Notes: a model not told the origin generated them from the sequence alone. A stretch of 64,000 bases of DNA from Micromonospora cathayae (GCF_028993575.1 NZ_CP118615.1:4741001-4805000), one strand, 5' to 3'; counted from the first letter of the stretch, positions 18,384 to 27,778 are shown. Numbers and translations are program-made.

Positions 18384-19461
18384 CGGGACGACGACCGCCC
18401 GCATCACCGGTGTCCACGCGACCAGCGCCCTCGGCCGGGGCGCGGCGGCGCAACTCGCCGGCGTGCTCGCCGGGACGCCGGCGTTCGGGCCGGTGCACCG
18501 CTTCGACACCACCGGCCGGCGGGTCGACCGGGCGGCGACCCGCACCGACGTCGGCTCCCTGGCCGACGAACTCGCCGACGCTGTCGACGCCGCCTGCGTC
18601 GACGCCGCGCTGACCGGCCCGGACCGGCGTACCGCCGCCCTGCTGCTGGCCGTCCACGGTGGCCCCGCCGCCGGGCCGCTCGCCGCCGAGCTGGCCGTCC
18701 GGACCGGCATCGGCGGGCTCCGCCGGGTCTACACCAGCGCCTGCGTGTCGGCCAGTTCGGCGCTGGCCGACGCCGCCACCCTGATCCGTCGCGGTGACCT
18801 GACCCGGGTCGTGGTGGCCGCCGGCTACCTCGTCGAACCCGACCAGTACGCGCTGTTCGACGCCGGTCGGGCGCTGGCCACCGACGGTGCCGTCCGGCCG
18901 TTCAGCACCGGACGCACCGGACTGCTCCTCGGTGACGCGGTGGCGGCGGTGGTGCTGGAGTCCCCGGCGGTGGCCCGGCACCGCGTCGCCGACCTGCTCG
19001 GTTGGGGCCGGGCCGGGGACGCCTTCCACGCCTGCCGCCCGCACCCCGACGGCGTGGGCCTGGCCCGGGCCGTCGAGGCGGCCCTGCGCCGCGCCGGCCT
19101 GCCCGCCGCCGCGCTCGGCTACGTCAACGCCAACGCCACCGGCACCGGCTTCAGCGACGCCTCCGAGGCCAACGCCCTCCGGGCGGCGCTGGGCACGGTC
19201 GCCGACCGGATCCCGGTCAGCTCCACCAAGGCCCTGCACGGGCACGCCCTGGAAGCCTCCGGCCTGCTCGAACTGGTGGTGACGGTGCTCGCCCTGCAAC
19301 ACGGGAAACTACCGGTCAACGCCGGCTATCTCGGCCCCGACCCGGCCTGCCCGCTGGACGTGATCCTCGACGCGCCCCGCCCGGCGACCAGCCCGTACGC
19401 GCTCAGCCTCAACGCCGCGTTCGGTGGCGCGAACACCGCCCTGCTGGTCGGTGCGGCATGA
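18376..19461 (+). CDS. Divergent ketosynthase with Cys-Asn-His triad
   Basis: The 361-residue thiolase-fold protein is shorter than typical KS (about 410). The nucleophile is intact (Cys123 in VYTSACVSASSAL) and so is the second His (His290 in TKALHGHALEASG). The first catalytic His of the NAHGTGT motif is replaced: YVNANATGTG, Asn253. An Asn at one active-site position recalls KAS III-type triads, but the fold and motif order are FabF-like. It may accept a starter acyl group without normal malonyl decarboxylation. It sits between the ACP pair and a truncated KS-like protein with which it could pair. Confidence 0.8.
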   Translation: MADGTTTARITGVHATSALGRGAAAQLAGVLAGTPAFGPVHRFDTTGRRVDRAATRTDVGSLADELADAVDAACVDAALTGPDRRTAALLLAVHGGPAAGPLAAELAVRTGIGGLRRVYTSACVSASSALADAATLIRRGDLTRVVVAAGYLVEPDQYALFDAGRALATDGAVRPFSTGRTGLLLGDAVAAVVLESPAVARHRVADLLGWGRAGDAFHACRPHPDGVGLARAVEAALRRAGLPAAALGYVNANATGTGFSDASEANALRAALGTVADRIPVSSTKALHGHALEASGLLELVVTVLALQHGKLPVNAGYLGPDPACPLDVILDAPRPATSPYALSLNAAFGGANTALLVGAA

Positions 19462-20135
19462 CCGCCACCGACCCGACCACCGCCACGAACGCGACCGCCG
19501 GTACCGGCGGCGTGCCGGTCGCGACCGACGTGGCGGGGACCGCCACGGGCACCGACCAGGGCCGCGGGCGTCCGGCCGGTGCCGCCGGGCGGCTGCGGGT
19601 GCTCGCCGAGGCCCGCTGGCCGGAACCCGGCGACGGCCCGGCACCCACCGTGCCCGGGTTCGTGCACTCCATGTTCCCGCCCCTGGTCGCCGCCGTCGCC
19701 GACCGCTGCCTGACCCGCCGCCACGGCACCCCACCCGCCGCCGGTGACGTCGGCGCCCGCACCGCCGTGCTGCTGGCCAGCGCCGGCGGCGACCGGGCCA
19801 GCGCCGACCACGTCCACACCACCGTGGCCACCGGCGGCCGGGTCGGCCCGCTGTTCTTCTACCAGTCGGTGCCCAACAGCATCGCCGGACACGTGGCCGC
19901 CCGCTGGGGGCTCGGCGGCCCGGTGCTGTGCCTGAGCCCCACCACCGCAGACCCCCGGGCCGAGGCGACCGCCGAGGCCGACCTGCTGCTGTACGACGGC
20001 GACGCGGACGAGGCGTTGCTGGTCCTGATCGAACAAACCGCCACCGGCGACCACGCGGTCGCGGTGCTGCTGGGGCAAGGAGACACAGAATGCGGACCAG
20101 GGGACTTCGCGGTCAGCTCGCCACCGACGAGCTGA
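19458..20135 (+). CDS. Truncated ketosynthase-like protein (Ketoacyl-synt_2 / CLF-like)
   Basis: The 225-residue protein resembles only the N-terminal half of a ketosynthase: FVHSMFPPLVAAVADRCL, TAVLLASAGGDRASADHV and LFFYQSVPNSIAGHVAARWG. No nucleophilic Cys follows; the region reads GPVLCLSPTTADP. This matches the short beta-ketoacyl-synthase-like N-terminal family often found in aryl polyene-like clusters. The first 50 residues are a Thr/Ala/Gly-rich tail. The ATGA overlap with the preceding KS suggests a partner subunit. Its 3' end overlaps the next ligase by 46 nt in another frame. Confidence 0.7.
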   Translation: MTATDPTTATNATAGTGGVPVATDVAGTATGTDQGRGRPAGAAGRLRVLAEARWPEPGDGPAPTVPGFVHSMFPPLVAAVADRCLTRRHGTPPAAGDVGARTAVLLASAGGDRASADHVHTTVATGGRVGPLFFYQSVPNSIAGHVAARWGLGGPVLCLSPTTADPRAEATAEADLLLYDGDADEALLVLIEQTATGDHAVAVLLGQGDTECGPGDFAVSSPPTS

Positions 20136-21706
20136 TCGGCGCCGGCAACGTACTGGCCCGGGTACTGGCACACGGCGCCGACCCGGACGGGCCGGGCCTC
20201 ACCTTCGACACGCCGGTCGACGGCCACCCCGCCGAACACCCGCTCACCCTCGGGCAGCTCGACCGGATGGTCGACGCCCGCGCGGCCTGGCTGCACGCCC
20301 GTGGCGTCAAACCCCGCGACCCGATCGCGGTGTGGGCCGGCACCGCCGCCGACATGGTGCTCAGCTTCCTCGCCCTGACCCGCATCGGCGCCATCCCCGC
20401 GCTGATGAACGGCAAGCTGCGCCCGGAGATCGCCGCCGAGTACATCCGCCGGCTGCGCGGCGCGGGCGTGCTCGCCGACGCCGACCACACCGCCCTGCTG
20501 GCCGGGCACGACCTGGGCGTACCGCTGATCGGCGAACCCGCCGAAGCCGGCGCCGGCGACCCGGCGGCCGTGCCCACGCCGTACCGGCACCACCCGAACG
20601 ACCCGGTCGTCATCACCCACACCTCCGGCACCACCGGCATCCCCAAGGCCGTGCTGCACTCGCACAGCAGCCTGTTCGCCGCCACCCGGCACCTGCTCAC
20701 CATGCCGCAGGCCCAGGGCACCAGCCGCATCCTCAACGCGCTGCCCGCCCCGCACACCGCCACCGTGCTCATGGTCAACCAGGCCCTCGGCAACCGGGCC
20801 GAGATGTTCCTGCTGTCCGAGCAGAGCGGCGAGAAGGTCCTGGACGCCATCCAGCGCTGGCGGCCCGACGGCGTGTTCGGGTTCTCCGTCACCTGGGCCG
20901 AACTGGCCCGGTTCGACCTGTCCGGGTACGACCTGGAGTCGGTGCGGCTGTGGTTCAACACCGGCGACTGCTCCCACGAACCCCACGTGCGCAAGCTCGT
21001 CGCGGTCGGCTCCCGGGACACCGTCACCCGCGAGGGCGTCAAGCGGGTGCCCGGCTCGGTGTTCATCGACGGCCTCGGCTCCAGCGAGATGGGCCACTCG
21101 ATGTTCCACATCACCCACCACAGCGGCACCGACCGGTACGGGCGCTGCGTGGGCCGCCCCTACCAGTTCACCAAGGTCGCCGTCCTCGACGCCGACGGGA
21201 ACCCGCTGCCGGCCGGGCAGGTCGGCTGGCTCGGCATCGACTCCCCGTCCCTGTTCAAGGGCTACTGGAACGACTCGGTCACCACGTACCGGTTCCGGCA
21301 GCAGGGCTGGTACCTCACCGGCGACCTGGTGTACGCCGACGACGAGGGCCGCTACTACCACATGGACCGGGCCGTCGACTCGGTCGACGTCGGCGACGGC
21401 AAGCGGTTCTTCACCGCGCTCAGCGAGGAACGCGTCCTCGCCGCCTGTCCCGACGTGGTCGACTGCACCGCCGTCATCGTCCGCGAGCCGGCCGGCGTGG
21501 TCACCGACGTGCTGCTGGAACTGGCCGCCGGCGCCGACCCGACGCTGGACCGCACCGAGGCGGTCCGGGCGGCCCTCGGCACCGACGTCGGGGCCACCCT
21601 GCGCCGGGTGGTGCCGGTCGCCTCCGCCGACATCCCGGTCACCGTCACCGGCAAGGTCCGCAAGGTGGTGCTGCGCGAGCGGTACCTCACGGAGTCGCCG
21701 TCATGA
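20090..21706 (+). CDS. AMP-forming acyl-CoA/acyl-ACP ligase (ligase 2)
   Basis: The 538-residue enzyme has the adenylation P-loop ITHTSGTTGIPKAVLHSH, the A5-like GLGSSEMGHSMF, the hinge region YLTGDLVYADDEGRYYHMDR and a C-terminal ITVTGKVRKVVLRE with the catalytic Lys. It differs clearly from ligase 1 and resembles acyl-CoA synthetases of natural product clusters. ATG 20090 was chosen because AAGGAG lies seven bases upstream, although the gene then overlaps its neighbour by 46 nt; a longer in-frame start has no ribosome-binding site. It probably loads an aryl acid or acyl starter on CoA or ACP for the following KS. Confidence 0.87.
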   Translation: MRTRGLRGQLATDELIGAGNVLARVLAHGADPDGPGLTFDTPVDGHPAEHPLTLGQLDRMVDARAAWLHARGVKPRDPIAVWAGTAADMVLSFLALTRIGAIPALMNGKLRPEIAAEYIRRLRGAGVLADADHTALLAGHDLGVPLIGEPAEAGAGDPAAVPTPYRHHPNDPVVITHTSGTTGIPKAVLHSHSSLFAATRHLLTMPQAQGTSRILNALPAPHTATVLMVNQALGNRAEMFLLSEQSGEKVLDAIQRWRPDGVFGFSVTWAELARFDLSGYDLESVRLWFNTGDCSHEPHVRKLVAVGSRDTVTREGVKRVPGSVFIDGLGSSEMGHSMFHITHHSGTDRYGRCVGRPYQFTKVAVLDADGNPLPAGQVGWLGIDSPSLFKGYWNDSVTTYRFRQQGWYLTGDLVYADDEGRYYHMDRAVDSVDVGDGKRFFTALSEERVLAACPDVVDCTAVIVREPAGVVTDVLLELAAGADPTLDRTEAVRAALGTDVGATLRRVVPVASADIPVTVTGKVRKVVLRERYLTESPS

Positions 21707-22941
21707 CCGTGCTGGTCACCGGAATGGGCCTGTTCACCCCGGCCGGTCGGGGCGTGGCGGAGACCTTCACCGCCCTGACCACCGGCCGGTCCGGGCTGAG
21801 CCGGCCCCCGGCCGGGCACCCCGCCGAGGAGTCGCTGGAGGTCGCCGGGATCCTGCCCGAGGTCGACCCACGGACCGTCGCGTCCGGCCCGGAGACCCGG
21901 GTACTGGACCGCACCGTCGTCCTGGCGCTGCTCACCGCCGCCGAGGCGCTCGCCGACGCCGGCATCGAGGTCGGCCGGGACGTCGACGGCGACCGGACCG
22001 GGGTGATCGTCGGCGGCGTCGGCGGCATGGCCACCCTGGAGACGCAGGCCGTGGCCCGCGCCCAGCGTGGCCGGGCGGCGGTGAGCCCGTACCTGCTCAC
22101 CGGGATCCTGCCGAACATGCCGGCGGCCCGCATCGCCATCGCCCACGGCATCCGCGGCTACGCGTCCTCCGTCGGCACCGCCTGCGCGTCCGGCGCGCAG
22201 GCCATCGCCGACGGGGTACGGCTGATCCGCGCCGGTGAGGCCGACGTGGTGCTGGTCGGCGCGAGCGAGGCCCCGCTGTTCCCGACCTTCGCCGACACCT
22301 TCGGCAACGCCCGCGCCCTGGCCCGCGGCTGGACCGACCCGACCGAAGCCAGCCGCCCGTTCGACCGGCGACGCAACGGGTTCGTGCTCGCCGAGGGGGC
22401 CGCGCTGCTGGTGCTGGAACGCGCCGACCACGCGCACGCCCGGGGCGTCACCGGCTACGCCGAGGTCACCGGGTACGGGATCACCACCGACGCGCACCAC
22501 CCCACCGCGCCCCGCCCGGACGGGGCCGGGGCCGCCGCGAGCATGCGCCGCGCCCTCGCCGACGGTGGCGTCGACCCGGCGGACGTCGGCTACGTCAACG
22601 CCCACGGCACCAGCACCAAACTCGGCGACATCGCCGAAACCACCGCCCTGACCAGAGTCTTCGGTACCGGGGCGGTGCCGGTCAGCTCCACCAAGGGACT
22701 CACCGGGCACCTGCTCGGCGCGTCCGGGGCGCTGGAGGCGGCGGTCACCGCGCTGGCCCTCGGGCGGGGACTGCTGCCGCCCACGTACCACCTCGACGAC
22801 CCGGACCCGGACTGCCCCGCCGACCACGTCCGGGCCGCGCCCCGCCCGGCCCGGCCGGCGTACGCGCTGTCCAACTCGTTCGGGTTCGGCGGGCAGAACG
22901 TCAGCCTGCTGTTCGGCCGGGCCGCCGGACCGGGGAGGTGA
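21703..22941 (+). CDS. FabF-like ketosynthase with complete triad
   Basis: The 412-residue enzyme has all catalytic residues: Cys161 in SSVGTACASGAQA, His301 in YVNAHGTSTKLGD and His336 in GLTGHLLGASGALE. The length and the C-terminal NSFGFGGQNVSLLF motif are those of KAS II-type condensing enzymes. It is the only fully canonical KS in the second block and overlaps the preceding ligase by four bases. No ketoreductase or dehydratase is nearby, so a single or few condensations without reduction is the simplest inference. Confidence 0.92.
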   Translation: MTVLVTGMGLFTPAGRGVAETFTALTTGRSGLSRPPAGHPAEESLEVAGILPEVDPRTVASGPETRVLDRTVVLALLTAAEALADAGIEVGRDVDGDRTGVIVGGVGGMATLETQAVARAQRGRAAVSPYLLTGILPNMPAARIAIAHGIRGYASSVGTACASGAQAIADGVRLIRAGEADVVLVGASEAPLFPTFADTFGNARALARGWTDPTEASRPFDRRRNGFVLAEGAALLVLERADHAHARGVTGYAEVTGYGITTDAHHPTAPRPDGAGAAASMRRALADGGVDPADVGYVNAHGTSTKLGDIAETTALTRVFGTGAVPVSSTKGLTGHLLGASGALEAAVTALALGRGLLPPTYHLDDPDPDCPADHVRAAPRPARPAYALSNSFGFGGQNVSLLFGRAAGPGR

Positions 22942-22952
22942 ACCGGCACCAC

Positions 22953-22969
22953 CCGGGCACGACGCCCGG
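22953..22969. terminator. Small hairpin between KS gene and hmaS
   Basis: CCGGGC (22953-22958) pairs with GCCCGG (22964-22969) across a 5-nt loop in the 68-bp gap before hmaS. It is short and may only attenuate. The gap marks the first real break in the operon since 17.9 kb. Confidence 0.35.
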
Positions 22970-23009
22970 CCCAAACCACACGGGGGGATCTGTGGAGAGG
23001 CTGAAAAAG

Positions 23010-24101
23010 ATGGAAATCCGCGGAATTGATCACATTGAGATGTTCGTAGGGGACGCCCGGCAGGCCGCCTTCTACTTCGGTACGGCGGTCGGCTTCCACC
23101 TCGGCGGCCAGGGCGGCCCGGAGACCGGCCTGACCGACCAGCGGTCCCTGCTGCTGCGCCAGGGCGCCATCCGGATGGTGCTCACCTCCGGACTGACCGC
23201 CGACCACGACGCGTCGACCTACGTGCAACGGCACGGCGACGGGATCGCCGTGGTGGCCCTCGAGGTCGACGACACCGCCGGGGCGTACGCCGAACTGGTC
23301 GGCCGGGGCGCGACGCCGCTGGCCCCGCCGCGTACCCTCACCGGCCCGGACGCCGAGGTGGTCGTCGCCGAGGTCGGCGGCTTCGGGGACGTGCGGCACC
23401 GGCTGGTGCAGCGCCGCGGCGACCGGGACGACTTCCTGCCCGGCGCGGTGGAGATGCTGCCCACCCCGCCCGGGGTGACCGCCGGCCCGCTCACCGACAT
23501 CGACCACCTGGCGATCTGCGTGCCACCCGGTCAGCTGGACCGCACCGTCGCGCACTACCGGCAGGTGTTCGGGTTCGACCAGATCTTCACCGAGTACATC
23601 GAGGTGGCCGGGCAGGCGATGAACTCCACCGTGGTGCAGAGCCCGTCCGGGCGGGTCACCCTGGTGGTGCTGGAGCCGGACACCAGCCACCGGCCCGGAC
23701 AGATCGACACCTTCCTCGCCCAGCACGCCGGGGCCGGGGTGCAGCACCTGGCGCTGAACACCGACGACATCGTCACCGCCGTCGAGGCGCTACGCGACCG
23801 GGGCGTCCGCTTCGCCTTCACCCCCGGCAGCTACTACGACGCCATCGAGGACCGGGTCGGTCGGCTCGACGCCCCGGTCGACAAGCTGCGCGAGCTGGGG
23901 GTGCTGGTCGACCGCGACCACGCCGGACAACTACTCCAGATCTTCACCGAGTCGATGCACGTACGCCGGACGCTCTTCCTGGAGCTGATCGAGCGCCGCG
24001 GGGCGCTCACCTTCGGCAGCGGCAACATCAAGGCGCTCTACGAGGCGAAGGAACGCGAGCTGGCCGCCACCGCGGCAGCTCAACAGAAGGTGGGGGCATG
24101 A
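23010..24101 (+). CDS. hmaS: 4-Hydroxymandelate synthase
   Basis: The 363-residue non-heme iron dioxygenase is in the HPPD/HmaS family. Iron ligands are His166 (DIDHLAIC), His246 (VQHLALN) and Glu325 (LFLELIER), with spacings of 80 and 79 as recalled for Amycolatopsis HmaS. The segment [20 protein letters not shown] is the HmaS-type version of the substrate pocket, unlike tyrosine-catabolic HPPD. The enzyme converts 4-hydroxyphenylpyruvate plus O2 to 4-hydroxymandelate and CO2, the first step to 4-hydroxyphenylglycine; Hmo and HpgT are encoded at 38.9-41.4 kb. ATG 23010 follows GGAGAGG; a GTG at 22992 is possible. It overlaps the next gene by four bases. Confidence 0.9.
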   Translation: MEIRGIDHIEMFVGDARQAAFYFGTAVGFHLGGQGGPETGLTDQRSLLLRQGAIRMVLTSGLTADHDASTYVQRHGDGIAVVALEVDDTAGAYAELVGRGATPLAPPRTLTGPDAEVVVAEVGGFGDVRHRLVQRRGDRDDFLPGAVEMLPTPPGVTAGPLTDIDHLAICVPPGQLDRTVAHYRQVFGFDQIFTEYIEVAGQAMNSTVVQSPSGRVTLVVLEPDTSHRPGQIDTFLAQHAGAGVQHLALNTDDIVTAVEALRDRGVRFAFTPGSYYDAIEDRVGRLDAPVDKLRELGVLVDRDHAGQLLQIFTESMHVRRTLFLELIERRGALTFGSGNIKALYEAKERELAATAAAQQKVGA

Positions 24102-25036
24102 CCACGACCGAGATCACCACCGACAGGACCACCCTGACCCCGGAGGAGGAGGCGCTGCTTCCCACCGACGAGGAGGTGGCCCACTACGCCGAACACGGCT
24201 GGTACCTGTCGAAGAAACTGTTCACCGACGACGAGATCGACGAACTCGTCGCCGCGTCCGACCGGTACTACGACGGCGAACGGGACCGGCTGCTGCCCAC
24301 CCGCCCACCGAAGCTGGCCTACTGGGAGCCGGCCAAGGGCGACGTGCAGCGGCACAACGACTACGTCCACCACGAACACGACGTGATCGGCCGGATCCTG
24401 CGCAAGCCGCTGGTCGGCGCGGTGGCCGCCCGACTCGCGCGGGCCGACGAGATCCGCGTCTTCCAGGCCACCATGATCTACAAGCCGCCGATCTCCGGGG
24501 AACCCAGCAACATCGTGCCCTGGCACTTCGACAAGCACTACTGGTCCTCGTCGTCGTCGGAGAAGATGCTCACCGCGTTCATCCCCTTCCACGACTGCGG
24601 CGAGGAGATGGGCACCATCACCATGGTCGACGGCTCGCACCGCTGGCAGGAGATCGGCGCCGACGACACCGTGGTCCGGCACTTCGCCGACCGCGACCGC
24701 GACCAGCTCGAGGAGATGCTGGCCGAGAACGCGGCGTACAACGACGCCGAGATCCGCAAGATCCCCATGGTGATCCCCAAGGGACACATGAGTTTCCACC
24801 ACTGCCGCACCTACCACGGCAGCGGTGCGAACGTCAGCGGACGCCCCCGGCGGGCGATCTCGCTGCACCTGCAGGACGGCGACAACGCCTGGCGGGAGTT
24901 CCCCCTCTCCGACGGCAGCCTCGCCGCGTACAACCACGACGTGCTGGTCCGCCGCACCGCCGACGGGCGACCGGACTACGCCGACCCCGAATACTGCCCG
25001 GTCATCTGGCGCACGAGCGCCCAGCAAGGAGGCTGA
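24098..25036 (+). CDS. PhyH-family Fe(II)/2-oxoglutarate-dependent oxygenase
   Basis: The 312-residue protein shows the facial triad of the phytanoyl-CoA dioxygenase family: His143 and Asp145 in [10 protein letters not shown], and His240 in [10 protein letters not shown] followed by Arg251 for 2-oxoglutarate binding. The N-terminal region ([20 protein letters not shown]) is the usual start of this fold. Relatives hydroxylate, epoxidise or halogenate carrier-bound or free substrates. It is coupled to hmaS by ATGA and followed two bases later by a DUF3050 gene, so all act in one pathway. The substrate is unknown; a 4-hydroxymandelate- or hydroxyphenylglycine-derived intermediate is plausible. 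Confidence 0.85.
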   Translation: MTTTEITTDRTTLTPEEEALLPTDEEVAHYAEHGWYLSKKLFTDDEIDELVAASDRYYDGERDRLLPTRPPKLAYWEPAKGDVQRHNDYVHHEHDVIGRILRKPLVGAVAARLARADEIRVFQATMIYKPPISGEPSNIVPWHFDKHYWSSSSSEKMLTAFIPFHDCGEEMGTITMVDGSHRWQEIGADDTVVRHFADRDRDQLEEMLAENAAYNDAEIRKIPMVIPKGHMSFHHCRTYHGSGANVSGRPRRAISLHLQDGDNAWREFPLSDGSLAAYNHDVLVRRTADGRPDYADPEYCPVIWRTSAQQGG

Positions 25037-25038
25037 CA

Positions 25039-25833
25039 ATGTCACGGTACGACTGGGGCAAGACCCACCCGGGGATCGAACGGCTCGAGCAGGCCGTCAC
25101 CGCCCGCCGCGACCAGGTGGTGCAGCACCCGCTCTACGCCAACCTGGACACCCACGAGGCGCTGGTGACCTTCATGGAGCACCACGTCTTCGCCGTGTGG
25201 GACTTCATGTCCCTGCTCAAGTCGTTGCAGCGGCAACTCACCTGCGTCACCGTCCCGTGGATCCCCACCGGGCCGACCGGCAGCCGCCGCCTGATCAACG
25301 ACATCGTCATGGTGGAGGAGAGCGACGAGCTCGGCGACGGCTACATCAGCCACTTCGAGCTGTACGTGCAGGGCATGGCCGAGGCCGGCGCGGACACCAC
25401 CGCCATCGACAAGCTCATCGACCTGCTCCGGGCCGGCGGTACGGTGACCGACGCGCTGGTCGCCGCCGGGGTGCCCGCCGCGTCGGCGGCGTTCGCCGGC
25501 ACCACCTGGCACATCATCGAGAACACCCCGGTGCACTGCCAGGCGGCGGCGTTCGCGTTCGGCCGGGAGGACCTGATCCCGGAGATGTTCGCCCAGGTCG
25601 TCGCGGTCAACGAGCGCAGCCAGAAGCTGAACAAGTTCGTCGACTACCTGGAGCGGCACATCGAGGTCGACGGCGAACAGCACACCCCGATGGCGATGCA
25701 GATGCTCGCCGACCTGTGCGGCGACGACGACACCAAGTGGCAGGAGTGCGCCGACACGGTCAACACCGCGCTGGCCGCCCGCGCCCGGCTCTGGGACGAC
25801 ATCCTCGCCGCCGTCAAGGAGGGCCGCGGCTAG
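25039..25833 (+). CDS. DUF3050 protein, probable heme-oxygenase-like metal oxidase
   Basis: The 264-residue, mostly helical protein matches DUF3050: [55 protein letters not shown] and [20 protein letters not shown]. The pattern of conserved His/Glu pairs ([32 protein letters not shown]) is consistent with a heme-oxygenase-like dimetal scaffold, but metal binding is inferred. AAGGAGG precedes the ATG. The tight position between the PhyH oxygenase and the E1 genes makes a tailoring oxidation likely. The family has no firmly assigned reaction that I can name, so this is an interesting target. Confidence 0.75.
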   Translation: MSRYDWGKTHPGIERLEQAVTARRDQVVQHPLYANLDTHEALVTFMEHHVFAVWDFMSLLKSLQRQLTCVTVPWIPTGPTGSRRLINDIVMVEESDELGDGYISHFELYVQGMAEAGADTTAIDKLIDLLRAGGTVTDALVAAGVPAASAAFAGTTWHIIENTPVHCQAAAFAFGREDLIPEMFAQVVAVNERSQKLNKFVDYLERHIEVDGEQHTPMAMQMLADLCGDDDTKWQECADTVNTALAARARLWDDILAAVKEGRG

Positions 25834-26804
25834 TGACCGAGCCCGAGGCCGTCCGGCTCTACCGGACCGTACGGCTGATCCGGCGCTTCGAGGAGCGGGC
25901 GATCGACCTCGTCCGCTCCGGCGCGATCGTCGGCGGCATACACCCGTACCTCGGGCAGGAGGGCGTCGCGGCCGGTGTCTGCGGCGCCCTCCGCGCCGAC
26001 GACATCGTCGCCGGCACCCACCGGGGCCACGGGCACGTGCTCGCCAAGGGCGCCGACCCGGCCCGGATGCTCGCCGAACTGTGCGGCCGGGCCAACGGTC
26101 TCAACCGGGGCCGGGGCGGGTCCATGCACGCCGCCGACTTCGGGGTCGGCGTGTACGGGGCGAACGCCATCGTCGGCGCGTCCGGGGCGATCATCACCGG
26201 CGCGGTGTGGGCGCTGCGCCGCCGCGGCGGCGACCAGGTCGGGGTGAGTTTCTTCGGCGACGGCGCGGTCAACGAGGGCATGCTGCTGGAGGCGTTCAAC
26301 CTGGCCGCCCTGTGGCGGGTACCGGTGATCTTCGTGTGCGAGGACAACGGCTACGCCACCACCATGCCCGTCGACAGCGCGGTGGCCGGCACCGTCGCCG
26401 GCCGGGCCGAGGCGTTCGGCATCCGGTCCACCCTGGTCGACGGCCAGGACCCGGAAGCCGTCCGGGACGCCACCGCCGCCGCCGTGGACCGGGCCCGTGC
26501 CAGCGGGGCACCGGAGCTGATCGAGGCCCGCACCTACCGCTTCGACGCCCACCACACCTTCGAACACGCGGTACGCCTCGACTACCGCGACCCGGCCGAG
26601 GTGACCCGGGGCCGCTCCCGGGACCCGGTCACCATCCAGGGCGACCGGCTGCCCGACGAGGTCCGCGAACGCGTCGACACCGAGATCGAGGACCTGCTGG
26701 CCGGGGCGGTCGAGTTCGCCCTCGCCGGCCCGGAACCCGACCCGGCCGGCGCGCTGGACCACCTGTACGCGAGCGGGCTGGTCGCCCGGACGGGGAGCCA
26801 CTGA
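25833..26804 (+). CDS. 2-Oxoacid dehydrogenase E1 component, alpha subunit
   Basis: The 323-residue protein is a thiamine-diphosphate-dependent E1 alpha of the pyruvate/acetoin dehydrogenase type. The ThDP motif is FFGDGAVNEGMLLEAFNLAA with EDNGYATT downstream, and GTHRGHGHVLAKGAD and RGRGGSMHAAD are family blocks. GTG 25833 overlaps the previous stop by one base and has AAGGAGGG upstream. The beta subunit follows immediately. No E2 or E3 is encoded in this block, so the acyl group may go to a carrier protein, or the pair borrows a cellular E2. Candidate substrates are 4-hydroxyphenylpyruvate or 4-hydroxyphenylglyoxylate, by analogy with PglB/PglC in phenylglycine biosynthesis. Confidence 0.9.
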   Translation: MTEPEAVRLYRTVRLIRRFEERAIDLVRSGAIVGGIHPYLGQEGVAAGVCGALRADDIVAGTHRGHGHVLAKGADPARMLAELCGRANGLNRGRGGSMHAADFGVGVYGANAIVGASGAIITGAVWALRRRGGDQVGVSFFGDGAVNEGMLLEAFNLAALWRVPVIFVCEDNGYATTMPVDSAVAGTVAGRAEAFGIRSTLVDGQDPEAVRDATAAAVDRARASGAPELIEARTYRFDAHHTFEHAVRLDYRDPAEVTRGRSRDPVTIQGDRLPDEVRERVDTEIEDLLAGAVEFALAGPEPDPAGALDHLYASGLVARTGSH

Positions 26805-27778
26805 TGCCACGGCTGTCGTACCTCAAGGCCCTCAACCGGGCCCTCGGCGACGAACTGGCCCGCGACGACGACGTGTTCCTGCTCGGCGAGGACATCCGGG
26901 TCGGCGCGTCGAACGTCACCGCCGGGCTGTTCAAACGGTTCGGCCCGGACCGGGTGCTGGACACCCCGCTGTCCGAGCAGGCGTTCACCAGCTTCGCCAC
27001 CGGCGCGGCCCTGGCCGGCATGCGGCCGGTGATCGAGTTCCAGATCCCGTCGCTGCTGTTCCTGGTCTTCGAGCAGATCGTCAACCACGCGCACAAGTTC
27101 CCGCTGATGACCGGCGGGCAGTGCGCCGCCCCGGTCACCTACCTGGTGCCCGGCTCCGGGTCGCGGACCGGCTGGGCGGGGCAGCACTCCGACCACCCGT
27201 ACAGCCTCTTCGCGCACGTCGGCATCACCACCGTCGTGCCGGCCACCCCGGCCGACGCGTACGGGCTGCTGGTCTCGGCGATCCGGCACGACGACCCGGT
27301 GGTGGTGTTCGCCCCGGCCGGCGCGCTCGGCGTCCGCGCCGACGTGGACTTCGCCGCCCTCGCACCGGTGCCGCTCGGGGTCGGCGCGGTACGCCGGGCC
27401 GGCACCGACGTGACCGTGGTCGCCGTCGGGCACCTGGTGCACGACGCGCTCGCCGTCGCCGACGACCTGGCCGGCACCGTGTCGGTGGAGGTGTTCGACC
27501 CGCGCACCCTGTACCCGTTCGACTGGGACGGGCTGGCCGCGTCGGTGACCCGCACCGGCCGGCTGGTCGTGGTGGACGACTCCAACCGGTCCTGCGGCAT
27601 CGCCGGGGAGATCATCGCCACCCTGGCCGAGCGGGGCGTGCCGCTGGCCGCACCCCCGGCCCGGGTCACCCGCCCGGACGGCGCGGTGCTGCCGTTCGCC
27701 CAGGCCCTGGACCGGGCGGTGCAGCCCAGCCGGGAACAACTCACCGCCGCCATCCACCACGTCACGAAGGACGGATGA
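26804..27778 (+). CDS. 2-Oxoacid dehydrogenase E1 component, beta subunit
   Basis: The 324-residue protein is the E1 beta partner: FLLGEDIRVGASNVTAGLFK, DTPLSEQAFTSFATGAALAG, PVIEFQIPSLLFLVFEQIVN and the C-terminal transketolase domain (SVEVFDPRTLYPFDWDGLAA). It completes the ThDP site with the alpha subunit. Its start overlaps the alpha stop by one base, and its stop overlaps the ATP-grasp start by four bases. Sequence similarity to the separate branched-chain pair at 50.2-52.4 kb is only at family level, so the two systems serve different roles. Confidence 0.9.
   Translation: MPRLSYLKALNRALGDELARDDDVFLLGEDIRVGASNVTAGLFKRFGPDRVLDTPLSEQAFTSFATGAALAGMRPVIEFQIPSLLFLVFEQIVNHAHKFPLMTGGQCAAPVTYLVPGSGSRTGWAGQHSDHPYSLFAHVGITTVVPATPADAYGLLVSAIRHDDPVVVFAPAGALGVRADVDFAALAPVPLGVGAVRRAGTDVTVVAVGHLVHDALAVADDLAGTVSVEVFDPRTLYPFDWDGLAASVTRTGRLVVVDDSNRSCGIAGEIIATLAERGVPLAAPPARVTRPDGAVLPFAQALDRAVQPSREQLTAAIHHVTKDG

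Noticed and set aside
23010..24101. Tyrosine-catabolic 4-hydroxyphenylpyruvate dioxygenase
   Set aside because: The pocket segment AMNSTVVQS, length and co-location with Hmo and HpgT fit 4-hydroxymandelate synthase better; enzymatic proof is lacking.
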